Of a stretch of 64,000 nucleotides of DNA, positions 27,101 through 43,716 are shown in pieces. Made by a program: the position numbers and the translations under genes. How positions within the stretch are numbered: position 1 is the first letter of the stretch; each line of letters opens with the position of its first letter. Below the pieces are notes generated by a model, which saw nothing but the letters and a program-made list of their open reading frames with translations, did not search any database and was not told the DNA's origin. This DNA comes from Trichostrongylus colubriformis (Eukaryota > Nematoda > Chromadorea > Rhabditida > Trichostrongylidae), in the NCBI GenBank assembly GCA_963978905.1, contig OZ022257.1:53152873-53216872 (forward strand), given 5' to 3'.

Positions 27101-30100
27101 TCATCATTTACCCCCCACAGCTAGTGATGCAGACTGGGCGTGACGTGCAAGTCCGACAGTGTTCCAGGAGGTCAGGTTACCAGTATTGTGTGGGGGATAA
27201 TTTACTATAGAAACGACGATATTAGCATTTTTGTGACACTAAAACATTGTATTATGGACTGTTCAGTAACTAGCTTTCACCTTCGTCATAGATTGAATCT
27301 GCTTGCGGTTAGAGATTGTACTCATTGGAAGACGCCCTGACATTTAGGTAACAAATATCCGACTTTACTACATATTTGACTCCACAAATACCTTCACTTT
27401 TTGGCCTTTGTCTTTGACGTGAGTGGACCAGCTACGTAGCCAAGATCTTAGTAAATCAATCTACTCGTCAAGTAAAACCCCCTGGGTGACCTGACCCCAT
27501 ACTAATCACTGGAACACTTGCAACACACCCGCAGACTGGACAAAAGGGAGAGAGGATTTTGCTTTCCTATTTCTCGGGTTATTTAACGTTTTATTCTGTT
27601 TCTCCACTGTGACACTACTGTCATCAAGTCAGCCTTTACATTCCAAATTATCCCACAAACTGCCAGAAACGTCACTAACAGTGTTTAAAGGCACCAGTAG
27701 GGGTGAATAAAAACTGAGATCTGGGAGTAAATGTTCTCTGGAAACGAACCTCCTACTTCAGAAGATGTCATATGTGGCGAAAATTGCCACATATGACATC
27801 TTCTGAAGTAGAAGGTTGGCAAAACGCGGCTTGGGGTGTTATGACGACTGCGCAGCACGGCATCTCGTTCTGTGGTCCTGCGCCTAAGTAAGTCGGAGGG
27901 ACGGGAAAACGATCGCGGCCAACTGATTCAGTCTCTGCCGTGTCTACAGTCCAACCTAGTCAGAGACGCAGAGGGACGCGAGAGAGACGGAGGGATTTCA
28001 GGTTCCTATTCCTTGGTTTTTTCGCAATTTTATGTTGTTCTTTCTGTACTCTTATATTGCTGAGCACCTCTACTTTCATAATCTCCCGAATCGCCAAGTT
28101 TTCCCCTCCCGGTGTCTTTAAGTATAAATAGACTCGCTCGACTCAAACATTTCAGTCAAAGGAAGAAGCAACACAACAGTCGCAGCAAGGGAGTACAGAA
28201 AAGGCTGTACCTACCGAAGAAAAAGCAAGTTTTTAGTTTTTCGCAGCAGGGAAAAGTATTGAAAATTGCATTTTAGCCACAGCAGGAGAGCGTGCGGACA
28301 GCAAAACTCCTCGCTTCTGCGGAAGGCAAGGTAATATAAAACCTGTTAAGTGTAGTCCGATTCGCGGTTCATAGAATATGGTCGTTTTCAGTCGAAGGAA
28401 GAAGCAACACAACAGTCGCAGCAAGGAAGTACAGAAAAAGCTGCACCTACTGAAGAAAAAGTAATTTCTCAGAGTTTCATAGCAGTGGGAATGTTAAAAA
28501 TAGCATTTTAGCCGCAGCAGGAGAGCGTGCGGACAGCAAAACTCCTCGCTTCTACCGAAGAAAAGGTAATGCCAAAGCTCGGCATAGACAGACTCACCTC
28601 AAAATTTCCACATTTTACAACAAGGAAGTATAGAAAAGGCTGTACTTACCAAAGAAAAAGTGAATTTTCAGCTTTCATAGATGTGGGGAATTTTGAAAAT
28701 AACATTTCAGCCACAGCAAGAGAGCGTACGAACAGCAAAATCCATCGCTCCCACTGAAGAGAAGGTAATAATAACTATAAAGTGATTTACGGTCATCAAA
28801 TTCAGTATTTTCAGCCAAAAGTAGAAGCAACACAACAGAAGCAAGATGAAAGTGTACGAACTGCAATACCTCTTGCACCTGAAGAGAAGGTAATGTTTAC
28901 ACAGCCTAAGAATGGTTAGATTTTTAGAAAAATGTTTTCAGCCTCAGCAAGAAAGCGTGAAAACGGCAAAGCTAGCACTGCCCCCCGATGAAAAAGTATG
29001 ACTTCGCTGTCTAAATGCATTGCATATGAATAAAAATCTCAAGCATACTTTCAGCAAAAGGATGAGGGCAAGAAGTCTCAGCAGGAAAGCGTACGAACTG
29101 CAAAGCCCCTTGAAGCTAAAGAAGATCAGGTATTCTTCCAATGCATTTGTAAGCCCCAACACTTTTAGGTTGTAAGGAAAGTTTTGGCCGGGGCTCGCAA
29201 TTCCATTTTCAGGAGATCATAACTCGGCTCAGACACGTCTTTTCTCACAGAATAAGCACCATTTGATTCGCTACACTTTTGGTTATATCAAAGATTTGCG
29301 TATCTCATTCGGATGAAGAGCTGACGATATATTGCGCGAAATTAAAAAAAAAGTCTACTTCAAATCACCATTCTTTCTGAACACTCTGCTGCTGAAGGAG
29401 CTGTGCAGATGTTTGGGAAAGAGGGACTTAGTTAGCGTCTCTGGTGAGTATAATAGAGAGTTAGTGCTTCAGCCTACAACTGCTTCAATTACACGAAGAA
29501 GATTTGTAGAAAAGGGGCTCGCGCATAGCTGCTCCGGGGAGTCCCGCGCCACCTTTTTCTTGGGTTTTTCCAAATCAAAGCTACTAGAGGGGGCAACCAA
29601 GTTTGTGTGTTGAGAGCCAATACTTTTGGACATTTCCTGCAAGTATAGGCGCTCATCGCCTTCTGCTATTTAAGTTAGAGCGATTTCATCAGTTGAAAAT
29701 GCGTCATCTCATTCACATTTCTGTACTATGATACCGGGGACAAAGTATTCCATCTAATGCTCCACCCCCTCCCCTTGCAGCACTCACACTTGTGGTCACC
29801 TTCACTGGGACTCGGCTAAACAAGTTTTCTTGAGGTGAAATCATCTAAAAAGTGCCATTTTCGCAGTACTTTGAAATTTCCCTAATAATTCAAAAACCTT
29901 CTGGGATTCCAAATAAAACATATAGGCAGAAAGAGCAACTTTCAGTATATCTAAGGAGCATAATATGTAAGCTGATTCATGTTGACGCGATCTGAGATGA
30001 ATTTATCTTGTGAACGCGAAAAACCGGCTAGAACTTTCCTTACGACCTAATACAATGCATACAAACAAATGGCAGAGCCCATTTAGGTTTACTTTTTTCT

Positions 30101-33100
30101 CAGATTTTTTATTTCAGATTCACTATATAAAAAAGGTGCACTTTCGTTAATATGGTGGGAGATGGGGTCGTCAATGTATAGTTTCAGCCAAAAGTAGAAG
30201 CAACACAACAGAAGAAAGATGAAAGTGTACGAACTGCAATACCTCTCGAACCTGAAGAGAAGGTAATATTTGCACTACCTGAGAGAAGTTCGGGTTTTAA
30301 AAAAAGGTTTCCAGCCGCAGCAAGAGAGCGTAAGAGCAGCAAAGCCAGCGTTGCCTGTTGATAAAGAGGCATACTTTCTCTGCCTGTGCACATAAATAAA
30401 AATTCCAAGCTTATTTTCAGCAAAAGGATGAGGGGAAGTCTCAGCAGGATAGTGTGCACACTGCAAAGCCTCTTGCACCTACAGAAGAACAGGTATTTCT
30501 TCGATGGATTTGTAAAACCCAACACTACGGTACACAAATGGCAAAGCCAGATTTACTCACATATAAAGGAGTGTATTTTCGTTTATATGTGGGAGGTCGA
30601 GTCGTCAATGTATAGTTTCAGCCAAAAGTAGAAGCAACACAACAGAAGAAAGATGAAAGTGTACGAACTGCAATACCTCTTGCACCTGAAGAAAAGGTAA
30701 TGTTTGCACTACCTGAGAGTAATTTGAATCTATAGAAAACTATTTTCAGCCACAGCAAGAAAGCGTGAGAACGGCAAAGCCGGCATTGCCTACCGATGAA
30801 AAAGTAAGTTCTCCATTGTACTAGTGAGCTGCGGTCTTCAAAACACGCTTTTCAATAATACAGCCTACGATCAGCGATTCTAGTTCTACCTAACTATGAG
30901 GAAATAGTCTAAATACATTCCAGCCAAAGGAAGAAAGCAAGTCACAGGAGGGGAGTGTACGAACAGCAAAGCCTCTTACACCTACAGAAGAACAGGTATT
31001 GCTGCCGACGTGGAGACGCTTCGCGGTTCAAAATATAACCCCTGCCGAAAAGAGCCGAAAAAAGAGCTAAAAAGGAAACCCTTCAAACAGCAAAACCTCT
31101 TGCACCCGATGAGAGTTGTTGTACAACAAGGCTTCCTTCATCCGAGGGAGAGGGGCAGATTATTTTTACAAATGTCGGTGATGTCAGTCCATGGGCAAAA
31201 AAATGGGTTTTTAGGGAAGGGGTTAGCCTATCCACTGGGGAGCAAGGGATTGAGAAATACTGGAGAGGCTTCTGAAATTCTGACATATAATCCTTTTCAA
31301 AGAAAGCGACAACTTTCAAAAAATTTTAGTTAGCATTTACTGGGCAACAGGGGAATCTTTCGCGTTTTTAGGCAGATAAAGGCAAGCAACGTCACATATA
31401 TAAAAAGAATGAAGCATTCGTACCAAGCCCTGGTACAGAACACATGTTGACTGCCGTGTGCATCGATGATATAGGTCGAGATGTAAGGTTTTAAAAAATT
31501 GCAAACTTTCTCAATAAAGCAAAAAAAATACGCACTGAAATTACGGTATTCACTGCAGACTGCGCACAAGTACACGTTTCTGTCCAATTCTTCCAAGAGA
31601 AATGACGCTGTTCCATTCGCTGAAGAACTTTCCAATGAGGAATTGGAAATATATGTAAGAATCGAGTGGCTAGTTTGTGATCCACTGCAGAGTCAAGAGT
31701 GTCAAAGATGTTACAGGAAGGCATGAAGGTATGCCCTACCCAACAAGATGCATCCTACAGACGAAGGTTGGATGGCGTACTGATGTCTATGTTCGATAAA
31801 GCTAAAGAAGCAAGAACGAAGAGATCAACAGTGAAGAATGAAAAAGTGAAAGAACGTAAGTTTTCTTGGAATGAACCTTTCTCATGGAAGTAGATAGGCT
31901 CAAGAGGCAGTGTCGCTAAGTTCCTTCACCTACTACATAGAGGTACGCGATCTCGTACGAGGGATTTCCGTGCCACCTTTTCAAGCCCAAAACGCAATCC
32001 TAGACGGGGTAGAAACAATTGTGAAAATTCACCTTTCTTCGTCGGCTCTGTATCGCAAACTGTTCTCGATCACCTTTTCACCCTAGCTTGAAAGTTTTTG
32101 AGCTCGAAATACCACTGTAGACTGATTTAATAGGTGTTGGTATACCAATGTGGCCTACATGGTCGTCGATCAATCGAAAAGTTTTGCACTTCCTGCAGTG
32201 GTCCTGAAACAGTTGGTAAAAGAGTCCACCACCGGTGCTCACCAGGTGCGATCCCTTCTCGCTGATCAACCTTTGAAAATACCTCAACAAGAATCTTCTT
32301 GGTCTTGGAGGAGGGGAAGATATGCGCTGAAATGGAGTGCGTCTCCGCTGCAAGGCTCGATCGCATGGGTCTCATTTCCTCTGCAGATTGAGGGGCTACC
32401 GTCTGTAATCACTTGAGATCATACGGCTCAGGAATTTCGATGGTTTTTTTTTCACTTCCATCGATGGTCCTCATTTTTATCTATCTCTGAGTAGTAGACC
32501 TATGGGTTTGTCTCTAGCCAGAAAATAAGGGTAAGCTGTACGGCGTCAACTCATAATCATTGGAGCTTTCGAGGCCCTTTATTATTAGGTTACAGAGAAA
32601 GTTTTGGCCGATTTTTCGTGTTCACAAGATAAATTCAAATCTCAGAGCGCGTCAACATAAATCAGCTCACTTATTGTGATCCTTAGATAGATTCTCCTTA
32701 GATAGACAGAAAGTTGCTCCTTCCGAATATATGTTTCATTTGGAATGCCACAAGGTTCGAATCATTAGGGAAATTTGAGGGAACTGCGAAAATGGCACTT
32801 TTTAGATGACTTCACTTCACGCGTTCTTGTTTAGCCGAGTCCCAGCGAAGGTGACCACAAACGTGACTGCTGCAAGGGGAAGGGGTGATGCATTGGACTG
32901 AACACTTTGTCCGGTTTCAGAAGTGTAGATTTGAGAACGAGTTGCTCGACTTTTCAATTGATCAAGTCGCTTTAACTGAAACGGCAGAAAGCGATGAGCC
33001 CTCATACCTGCAGGGGATGAGCAAAAGTATTGGCCTTCAACACACAAACTTGGTTAGCCTCCGTAAGTACCTCCGTACGCGACCCCTCAAGGCAGCTATG

Positions 33101-35039
33101 CTCAAGTGCATTCTCCACAATCTTCTTCAGTAATTGGAGCAGTTGCAAGCTTGAGCCCTTACTCGTCCATTTTATTCACCAGATCTAGCGCTAAATAAGG
33201 TGCACTTTCCTAATTATGTGGACAGCTTCTTCAGCAGCAGTGTGTTCAGAAAGATAGTGATTGAAGTCGAGTTTTTTTATTTTGCGCTATATAAATCATC
33301 AGCCCTTCATAAAAATGAGATATGCAAATATCCTTGACTTTGCCAGAAGTGTAGGGAATCAAATGGTGCTTATTCTGTGAGAAAAGATGCAGTCTGAGCC
33401 GAGTTATGATCTCCCGAAGTTGAAATGACAAAAACCGGCCAAAACTTTCCTTACAGTCTAATCTGATTTTCCACATTCCTCCCTTCTCATTCTTTTCCCA
33501 GTACTCTGAACTTCCATCGGAGCTTTGCCTGTTAATGTATGCTGTGAACATTTATGGCTGTCATTGTTCAAATAATTATGATGGCTTCATTGGCACCGAT
33601 TGTAAGCCCAAGTGTTATATATGGGTTATGGTTATTCAAATTGAATACTCTGTGAGTATTATCTCGGATTAGGATGGGGGTTGTGTGCAAATTGTAGTTG
33701 CCTAAGTACGTTTCGCAAAGCGCGTATGCACCACCAGTACACTCAGATATTTGGGATCAGTGCATGGGACCATAAATCTTAGCCACGCCCCAACTGACGC
33801 TCGATCCCTCTTCGGATGGAGCTGATCCGTTAGTCTGGAGTTTTGCCGAGCTCACGGAAGATGAGCAGCTCGGTCTCTCTCGTAATCGAGCGGGGAGTTT
33901 CCCAATGCCGTCGCGAATGGCTTGGTGATGGACTCTACGTGGTAGGGGGCTCACCCTGACTCACGAGGTGTCGCGTGATGCGACCCTCTTTCTCTACGCT
34001 CGGTGAAGAGTGGATCTTTTCCCATGTGGAAAGTGTAGTAGTTCGCAGGATGCGACTGCAGGTGCAGATTGGCCTAAGCGTGGTCTACGCGATGGATTCC
34101 TTTTTGGATTCAAAATGAAGTGGATGACATTACCAATATCTGTTGAGCAGATTGGTTCATTGATCCAAGATGGCGGGTGAGCTCGTGGCCAACACCCTTA
34201 AAATCATTTCTCTTTGTCTGGTTGAAGTCTAGAATCCATTGGTGTAGATTCTAGTACTTTTAAGTACTGTGTGGCATTTTGCCATTCAATATTGCGGTAT
34301 ATATTCGCTTGACAAAAAGGTCAATCGCGCAGTGCTGCGTTATGTAATAAAAGGTGAAGACACTTTTACGTAGCACCCAGGTCTGATCACGAAACCGTGG
34401 ATCAAGTGGCTGTCTAGGCTTTTTGGATTTCCTCTCATCTCTTGGACGGTCCATTTCCAACACAAGCGGATATTATGTTCAGCTTCCCATTAAGATGAGA
34501 CTTTGTGAGAATAACGTTACGGTGACTCGCTTCTACTACATATTATAAATTTCTTGTACCTCTACTTGTCATTGTAGTACTAGAGTTTTTCATGCATTTG
34601 CAGCTAAAAATCGAAAAATTAAATCACGCGAAAGCAGCAAGGAGCGACGACGGAAAAGGAAATCTGCCGAGGAATTGAAAAAGCTCAATAAAAAAGAAAC
34701 TTCGAAGAGTTCAAAAAAGAAAGGAAAGCTTCGCAAGAGACTGTCAAGAAAAATTAAGTTGAAACAAAAGAAAGTCGCTGTGGTTTCAGACGTCGACAAT
34801 AGTGGAAGTAAGTTACTCACACGTTGAACTGATCTTATCCTTCCTTCTTCTTTCCAACCGAATTCGTAGCTTTGGCGATTCAGCCTTCGCTAGAATTTGC
34901 TTCACTCGCGAATCTGTTCATGCGCACGAGTCTGAACAGCTGCAGTTGCAAACAATTGCGTCCTGGTCTGCTGCAAGCAAATTTGGCTGCGGATGCTGCA
35001 TCATTGCCAAGTATAAATGTAGTAATGATGTTGAAGTAA
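18151..35039 (+). CDS. Unrecognised membrane-anchored repeat protein built from tandem micro-exons
   Basis: I do not recognise this family. About 47 exons are chained by consensus splice sites, giving about 1,245 aa. Exon 1 (18151-18261) encodes MRHSPTSGDSSND, a transmembrane helix (residues 14-32, VALLLVLIIAILAYWYY) and QKQRE. Exon 2 is 21929-22024 (acidic, EEAEEEEEQQ). Exon 3 is 22111-22230. Then follow 19 copies of a 72-nt exon, 20 exons of 54-75 nt, and five tail exons: 31372-31482, 31520-31654, 31708-31855, 34604-34807, 34870-35039. Every repeat exon is phase 0 at both ends, so copies can be added, lost or skipped without changing frame. The repeats are rich in P, Q, E, K, S and T and are probably disordered. 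Exon 34604-34807 is extremely basic (KERRRKRKS, KKKGKLRKR). The organisation resembles schistosome micro-exon genes, and triadin/RRBP1-like proteins with a helix before a repeat tail; neither is claimed as homology. The last exon could instead splice at GTAAGA (35,036). A LINE and two TIR elements sit in its introns. Confidence 0.8.
19405..21260 (-). mobile_element. RTE-type non-LTR retrotransposon relic
   Basis: Minus-strand frames give fragments of a LINE apurinic endonuclease. First comes RTGSFNVESLTGKTQ near 21,050. Then comes a block near 20,690-20,490 containing HGGRGIEARTFEGERIFDL and TYSSGRRQTEIDRVLVKR, the classic EN C-terminal signature. After it lies the linker before reverse transcriptase (VVKRKKEMLKRWHKR, 20,186-19,795). 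The RT core is absent; the sequence jumps to the element's 3' region (RRGGRVDVRQEQRTLRRRG) near 19,600-19,480. Stops and frameshifts are common, so it is dead. It lies antisense within intron 1 of the micro-exon gene. Confidence 0.8.
21332..21443 (-). repeat. 56-bp tandem duplication with tRNA-like box A
   Basis: The unit TCGAATCCAGTGCCCCTTTT… (56 bp) is repeated exactly at 21,332-21,387 and 21,388-21,443. On the minus strand it contains ATAGCCAAGTGGTTGAGAG, which fits an RNA polymerase III box A of a Ser/Leu-type tRNA. This is followed by a T-loop-like GGATTCGATCC. A tRNA-derived SINE or tRNA fragment just upstream (minus strand) of the LINE relic is likely. It is not a functional tRNA as far as I can fold it. 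Confidence 0.35.
22475..26174 (+). repeat. 201-bp tandem repeat, 19 copies of one exon plus its intron
   Basis: The period is exactly 201 bp (for example TGAACATTTTAGCC recurring at 22,473, 22,674, 22,875), with 18 full periods and a 19th exon. Each unit holds a 72-nt exon (first 22485-22556, last 26103-26174, step 201) between TTTTAG and GTAGGA/GTATGA, plus a 129-bp intron. The exon encodes 24 residues: PKQEDQPPPE, then SAQAAQPPGPVDEK. The outer copies are most divergent (QTA instead of QAA; DER in copy 1). The inner copies are nearly identical, introns included, which points to recent homogenisation. Copies 4, 8, 12, 15 and 16 encode VEEK instead of VDEK. Copies 4-7 and 8-11 form a duplicated 804-bp higher-order block. 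Confidence 0.93.
27422..27530 (+). repeat. Dispersed repeat, copy 3
   Basis: It aligns to 10,612-10,732 from AGTGGACCAGCTACGTAGCC to the GACCCCATACTAATCAC block. It lies in an intron of the micro-exon gene. The class is unknown, possibly a SINE or MITE. Confidence 0.5.
27753..27811. repeat. Perfect 26-bp hairpin, 7-nt loop
   Basis: CTACTTCAGAAGATGTCATA runs on into TGTGGC; it is followed by GAAAATT and then the exact reverse complement. One mismatch further out extends pairing to 27,747-27,817 (AACCT/AGGTT). A transcribed copy would fold strongly, since it lies in an intron of the micro-exon gene. It could be a short MITE or a small-RNA hairpin; nothing distinguishes these here. Confidence 0.85.
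28618..28659 (+). pseudogene. Degenerate repeat exon
   Basis: The 3' part of a 69-nt-type exon is present (QQGSIEKAVLTKEK, then GTGAAT). The first half of the exon and its TTTCAG acceptor are gone. It sits exactly where the sixth 69-nt exon is expected. It is probably skipped, which keeps the frame because neighbouring exons are phase 0. Confidence 0.7.
28815..30995 (+). repeat. Three-exon module array (25 + 18 + 24/25-aa exons, three modules)
   Basis: Module 1: 28815-28889, 28942-28995, 29055-29129. Module 2: 30188-30262, 30315-30368, 30421-30492. Module 3: 30622-30696, 30750-30803, 30924-30995. Exon types encode PKVEATQQKQDESVRTAI…, PQQESVRTAKPALPTDEK and QKDEGKSQQDSVHTAKPLAP…. All share an ESVRTAK-like core with the two-exon array, so both arrays derive from one ancestral exon. 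Modules 1 and 2 are split by an 880-bp TIR element. Exon 30315-30368 is followed by GCATAC instead of GT. A further decayed copy lies near 31,050-31,125. Confidence 0.88.
29168..30047 (+). mobile_element. 880-bp TIR element, copy 1 (TA target)
   Basis: The left end GGTTGTAAGGAAAGTTTTGG and the right end, read as reverse complement GGTCGTAAGGAAAGTTCTAG, are inverted repeats next to TA dinucleotides (29,166-29,167 and 30,048-30,049). A diverged copy lies inverted at 32,588-33,458; internal blocks such as TCGCAGTACTTTGAAATTTC match. No transposase is recognisable; the 93-codon frame inside resembles nothing I know. It is a probable non-autonomous Tc1/mariner-superfamily element inserted between repeat modules of the micro-exon gene. 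Confidence 0.75.
31050..31125 (+). pseudogene. Decayed repeat exon after the last module
   Basis: Text similar to the 72/75-nt exons survives (GCAAAACCTCTTGCACCCGA, equal to AKPLAPD). An in-frame stop, a poor acceptor and no clean donor suggest it is no longer used. It marks a former fourth module. Confidence 0.55.
31856..34603 (+). other. Late intron of the micro-exon gene (2.7 kb)
   Basis: The donor GTAAGT at 31,856 follows exon 31708-31855 in phase 1. The acceptor TTTGCAG ends at 34,603 and opens the basic exon in the matching phase. The intron contains the inverted TIR element copy (32,588-33,458) and otherwise no identifiable feature. Confidence 0.65.
32588..33458 (-). mobile_element. 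871-bp TIR element, copy 2 (inverted)
   Basis: This is the same family as 29,168-30,047 but in reverse orientation. Its ends carry GGTTACAGAGAAAGTTTTGG on the left and the complement of GACTGTAAGGAAAGTTTTGG on the right, next to TA. The two copies lie about 2.5 kb apart as inverted repeats within one gene, so they could pair in DNA or RNA. Confidence 0.72.
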
Positions 35040-35829
35040 GATGACGGTATCCATCAATGTCCTTCTGTGTGATCTTGTTGCGAAATGATCCGTAACATGC
35101 GATAATTGCTCAGGCGCGTGCTCATCGACGACGAAGGTGATGCAAGTATGTAGGGTCAATCATCGTGCTGAGAATTTTTTTTGAAAAAGTATGAGTTTTT
35201 TGCCCTTTTGCAATTCATCAAATACAAGATGAATGCAACGCAACAGGATTTCCCTGCAAACTTTCCATATTAGCTGCTCGGAGCTTTCGAACGACAAAAT
35301 ACTCCACTGGAAGCCCTCAATATGTAGTTCGACGGTGAAGATCATGCAACAGATAATCCAGTCAATGAAGCCAAAAAACAGGAATTTTATGCTATCAAGG
35401 TGTAATCTAAAAACTGGATATTTAAATCATGAACGGCCTAAGAGTGATTGGAATACGTCACGTGGAAAATACAAGATAATTTCAGTCTCAGTAGGTAATA
35501 CTGATCTATTGAAATTCACTTTCTGCTGTGGTAAATATGATTTCTTCAAAAGGGAAACAAAAACTGAAGATTTCTCGACTCGCGCTCAACAAATGAGATT
35601 TACTTCTTTTCCGACCACAACTACGACCTCCTGTTGAGGATTTCTTCAGCCCCTAATTGAATCTGGATGCAACCATTAGATTGTTCGGGATGGTCTGGCT
35701 ATTTTTGACCTCTAACTTCAATGCGCATATCAAACAAACTTTTACCAACCGGTATTAGAACCATAGAAAACCACACATTTTTGCCATTGAGACATGAGTT
35801 TGTTCATTTCGGTTCTTCAGAACTCTGAA

Positions 35830-36400
35830 GATCTAGAGACATAAACTCGGTGAAGGTCGTTTCAGTGATTCCTGTTGCTTCCCAAAGGGTTTCTCTCGAA
35901 AAAAAGGTGGGGCCAGTCAAATGATTATGGTGGTCCCGCATAATTTCGTAGCCCCGTTCATTCAACTTCTTCACGGTTGTTTGTGCAACATAGAGCTATG
36001 CGTACTCGTAAAAAGGAAGGTTCCTTCCTATTAACCACTACAGAGTTCACGATCTCAGTTTGTATGCATCTCGTCGAGTTCTTCGCAGTACTTTCCAGCC
36101 ATGAAAGCTTCGCTGAGATCCATGATTCTTTGGCGGATTAGACAAGCGCAGAGCACCATACCGTCGTTATGAGCTTTATATCCATACTGCTTAGACTGAG
36201 AGCTTGACCTTTGTCCAACCACCATGGAGATCGTCCTACAGAATCCGTCTTCATCATGTGTCACAATGCGACTACTAAATGGGTTGCTTTGGTGCCGAAA
36301 AAGAAGGGTGTGAAAGGGGAACGGTGCGGATCTCTCGCTCATCGATATTCTTCTAGAGACTTTAGAAAAGTTCAAAATTCATTTTGGGACGTAAACGATA
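35830..36400 (-). pseudogene. Decayed mariner transposase
   Basis: Read on the minus strand, conserved mariner blocks appear in order. First is SRIVTHDED near 36,260 (normally VTCDEKW). Then comes MAGKYCEELDEMHT near 36,070 (normally …AEKYCEQLDEMH). VNRKEPSF follows, and then a KLNERGYE-like remnant near 35,960. Frameshifts and stops separate them, and the catalytic HDN block is destroyed. It is an Hsmar1/bandit-like lineage, judged from remembered family motifs. Ends were not identified. Confidence 0.7.
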
Positions 36401-36534
36401 TTATGCCCAGATAGAGCGAGAAGCGGGCGATATGGTATAGGTAACCTCAGAGAAGAACCAAAAATTATTCGGAAAATGAACATTCAAACCGCAAGAACAT
36501 TCTAGAAATTGCAGAAAACCACACAGCACAAGAA

Positions 36535-36540
36535 TTTATT
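36535..36540 (-). terminator. Polyadenylation signal AATAAA, malic enzyme A
   Basis: This is a minus-strand AATAAA 219 nt after the stop codon of the 36,759-43,703 gene. It is the first canonical signal seen downstream and a plausible 3' end. Confidence 0.45.
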
Positions 36541-36758
36541 GGAAAAAACAAATAGTTATTATGCTGATAGTTCAGCCAGTATGCTTGGACCGTAATATAA
36601 AGCTTGAGAACAAAATAATAATTAATGGCTACCACTAACCGTATACAAGGGATGATTTGAAGAAACACAGACATTTGGGACGCTATTGTGATCACTTCTA
36701 CAGCGAGATTCAGAACGAACTTACAGCCACCGAACATTCCCTCTCATTAGCTACAACT

Positions 36759-43703
<6,945 letters not shown>

Positions 43704-43716
43704 CTCGGGTACCTGA
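43704..43716 (-). promoter_or_regulatory. Probable spliced-leader acceptor of malic enzyme A
   Basis: On the minus strand GATTTCAG ends at 43,713, followed by GTACCCGAG and the ATG at 43,701-43,703. TTTCAG nine bases before the start is a typical nematode trans-splice site. It supports the chosen start and the short first exon. Confidence 0.65.

Larger units (their letters stand above)
26873..28155 (+). other. Long intron inside the two-exon module array
   Basis: The donor is GTAACG at 26,873 and the acceptor is TTTCAG ending at 28,155. It separates otherwise closely spaced modules and looks like an insertion. It contains a copy of the dispersed repeat (27,422-27,530) and a strong 26-bp hairpin (27,753-27,811). 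No further exon was seen. Confidence 0.6.
26229..28764 (+). repeat. Two-exon module array (23-aa + 18-aa exons, six modules)
   Basis: Exons alternate between a 69-nt type (SKEEATQQSQQGSTEKAV…) and a 54-nt type (PQQESVRTAKLLAPTEGK). 69-nt exons: 26229-26297 (diverged: PKEERTKEDTVRTAKLPE), 26469-26537, 26702-26770, 28156-28224, 28392-28460. 54-nt exons: 26354-26407, 26590-26643, 26819-26872, 28277-28330, 28512-28565, 28711-28764. All are phase 0. The sixth 69-nt exon (around 28,618-28,659) has lost its 5' half and acceptor. The exons at 26469 and 28156 end at GCAAGT donors. The third and fourth modules are separated by 1.3 kb of unrelated DNA. Confidence 0.88.
35040..36758. other. Intergenic region between convergent genes
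   Basis: The micro-exon gene (plus) and malic enzyme A (minus) converge here. The segment holds the end of both 3' regions, a decayed mariner (about 35,830-36,400) and a minus-strand AATAAA at 36,535-36,540. No other gene is seen. Confidence 0.6.
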
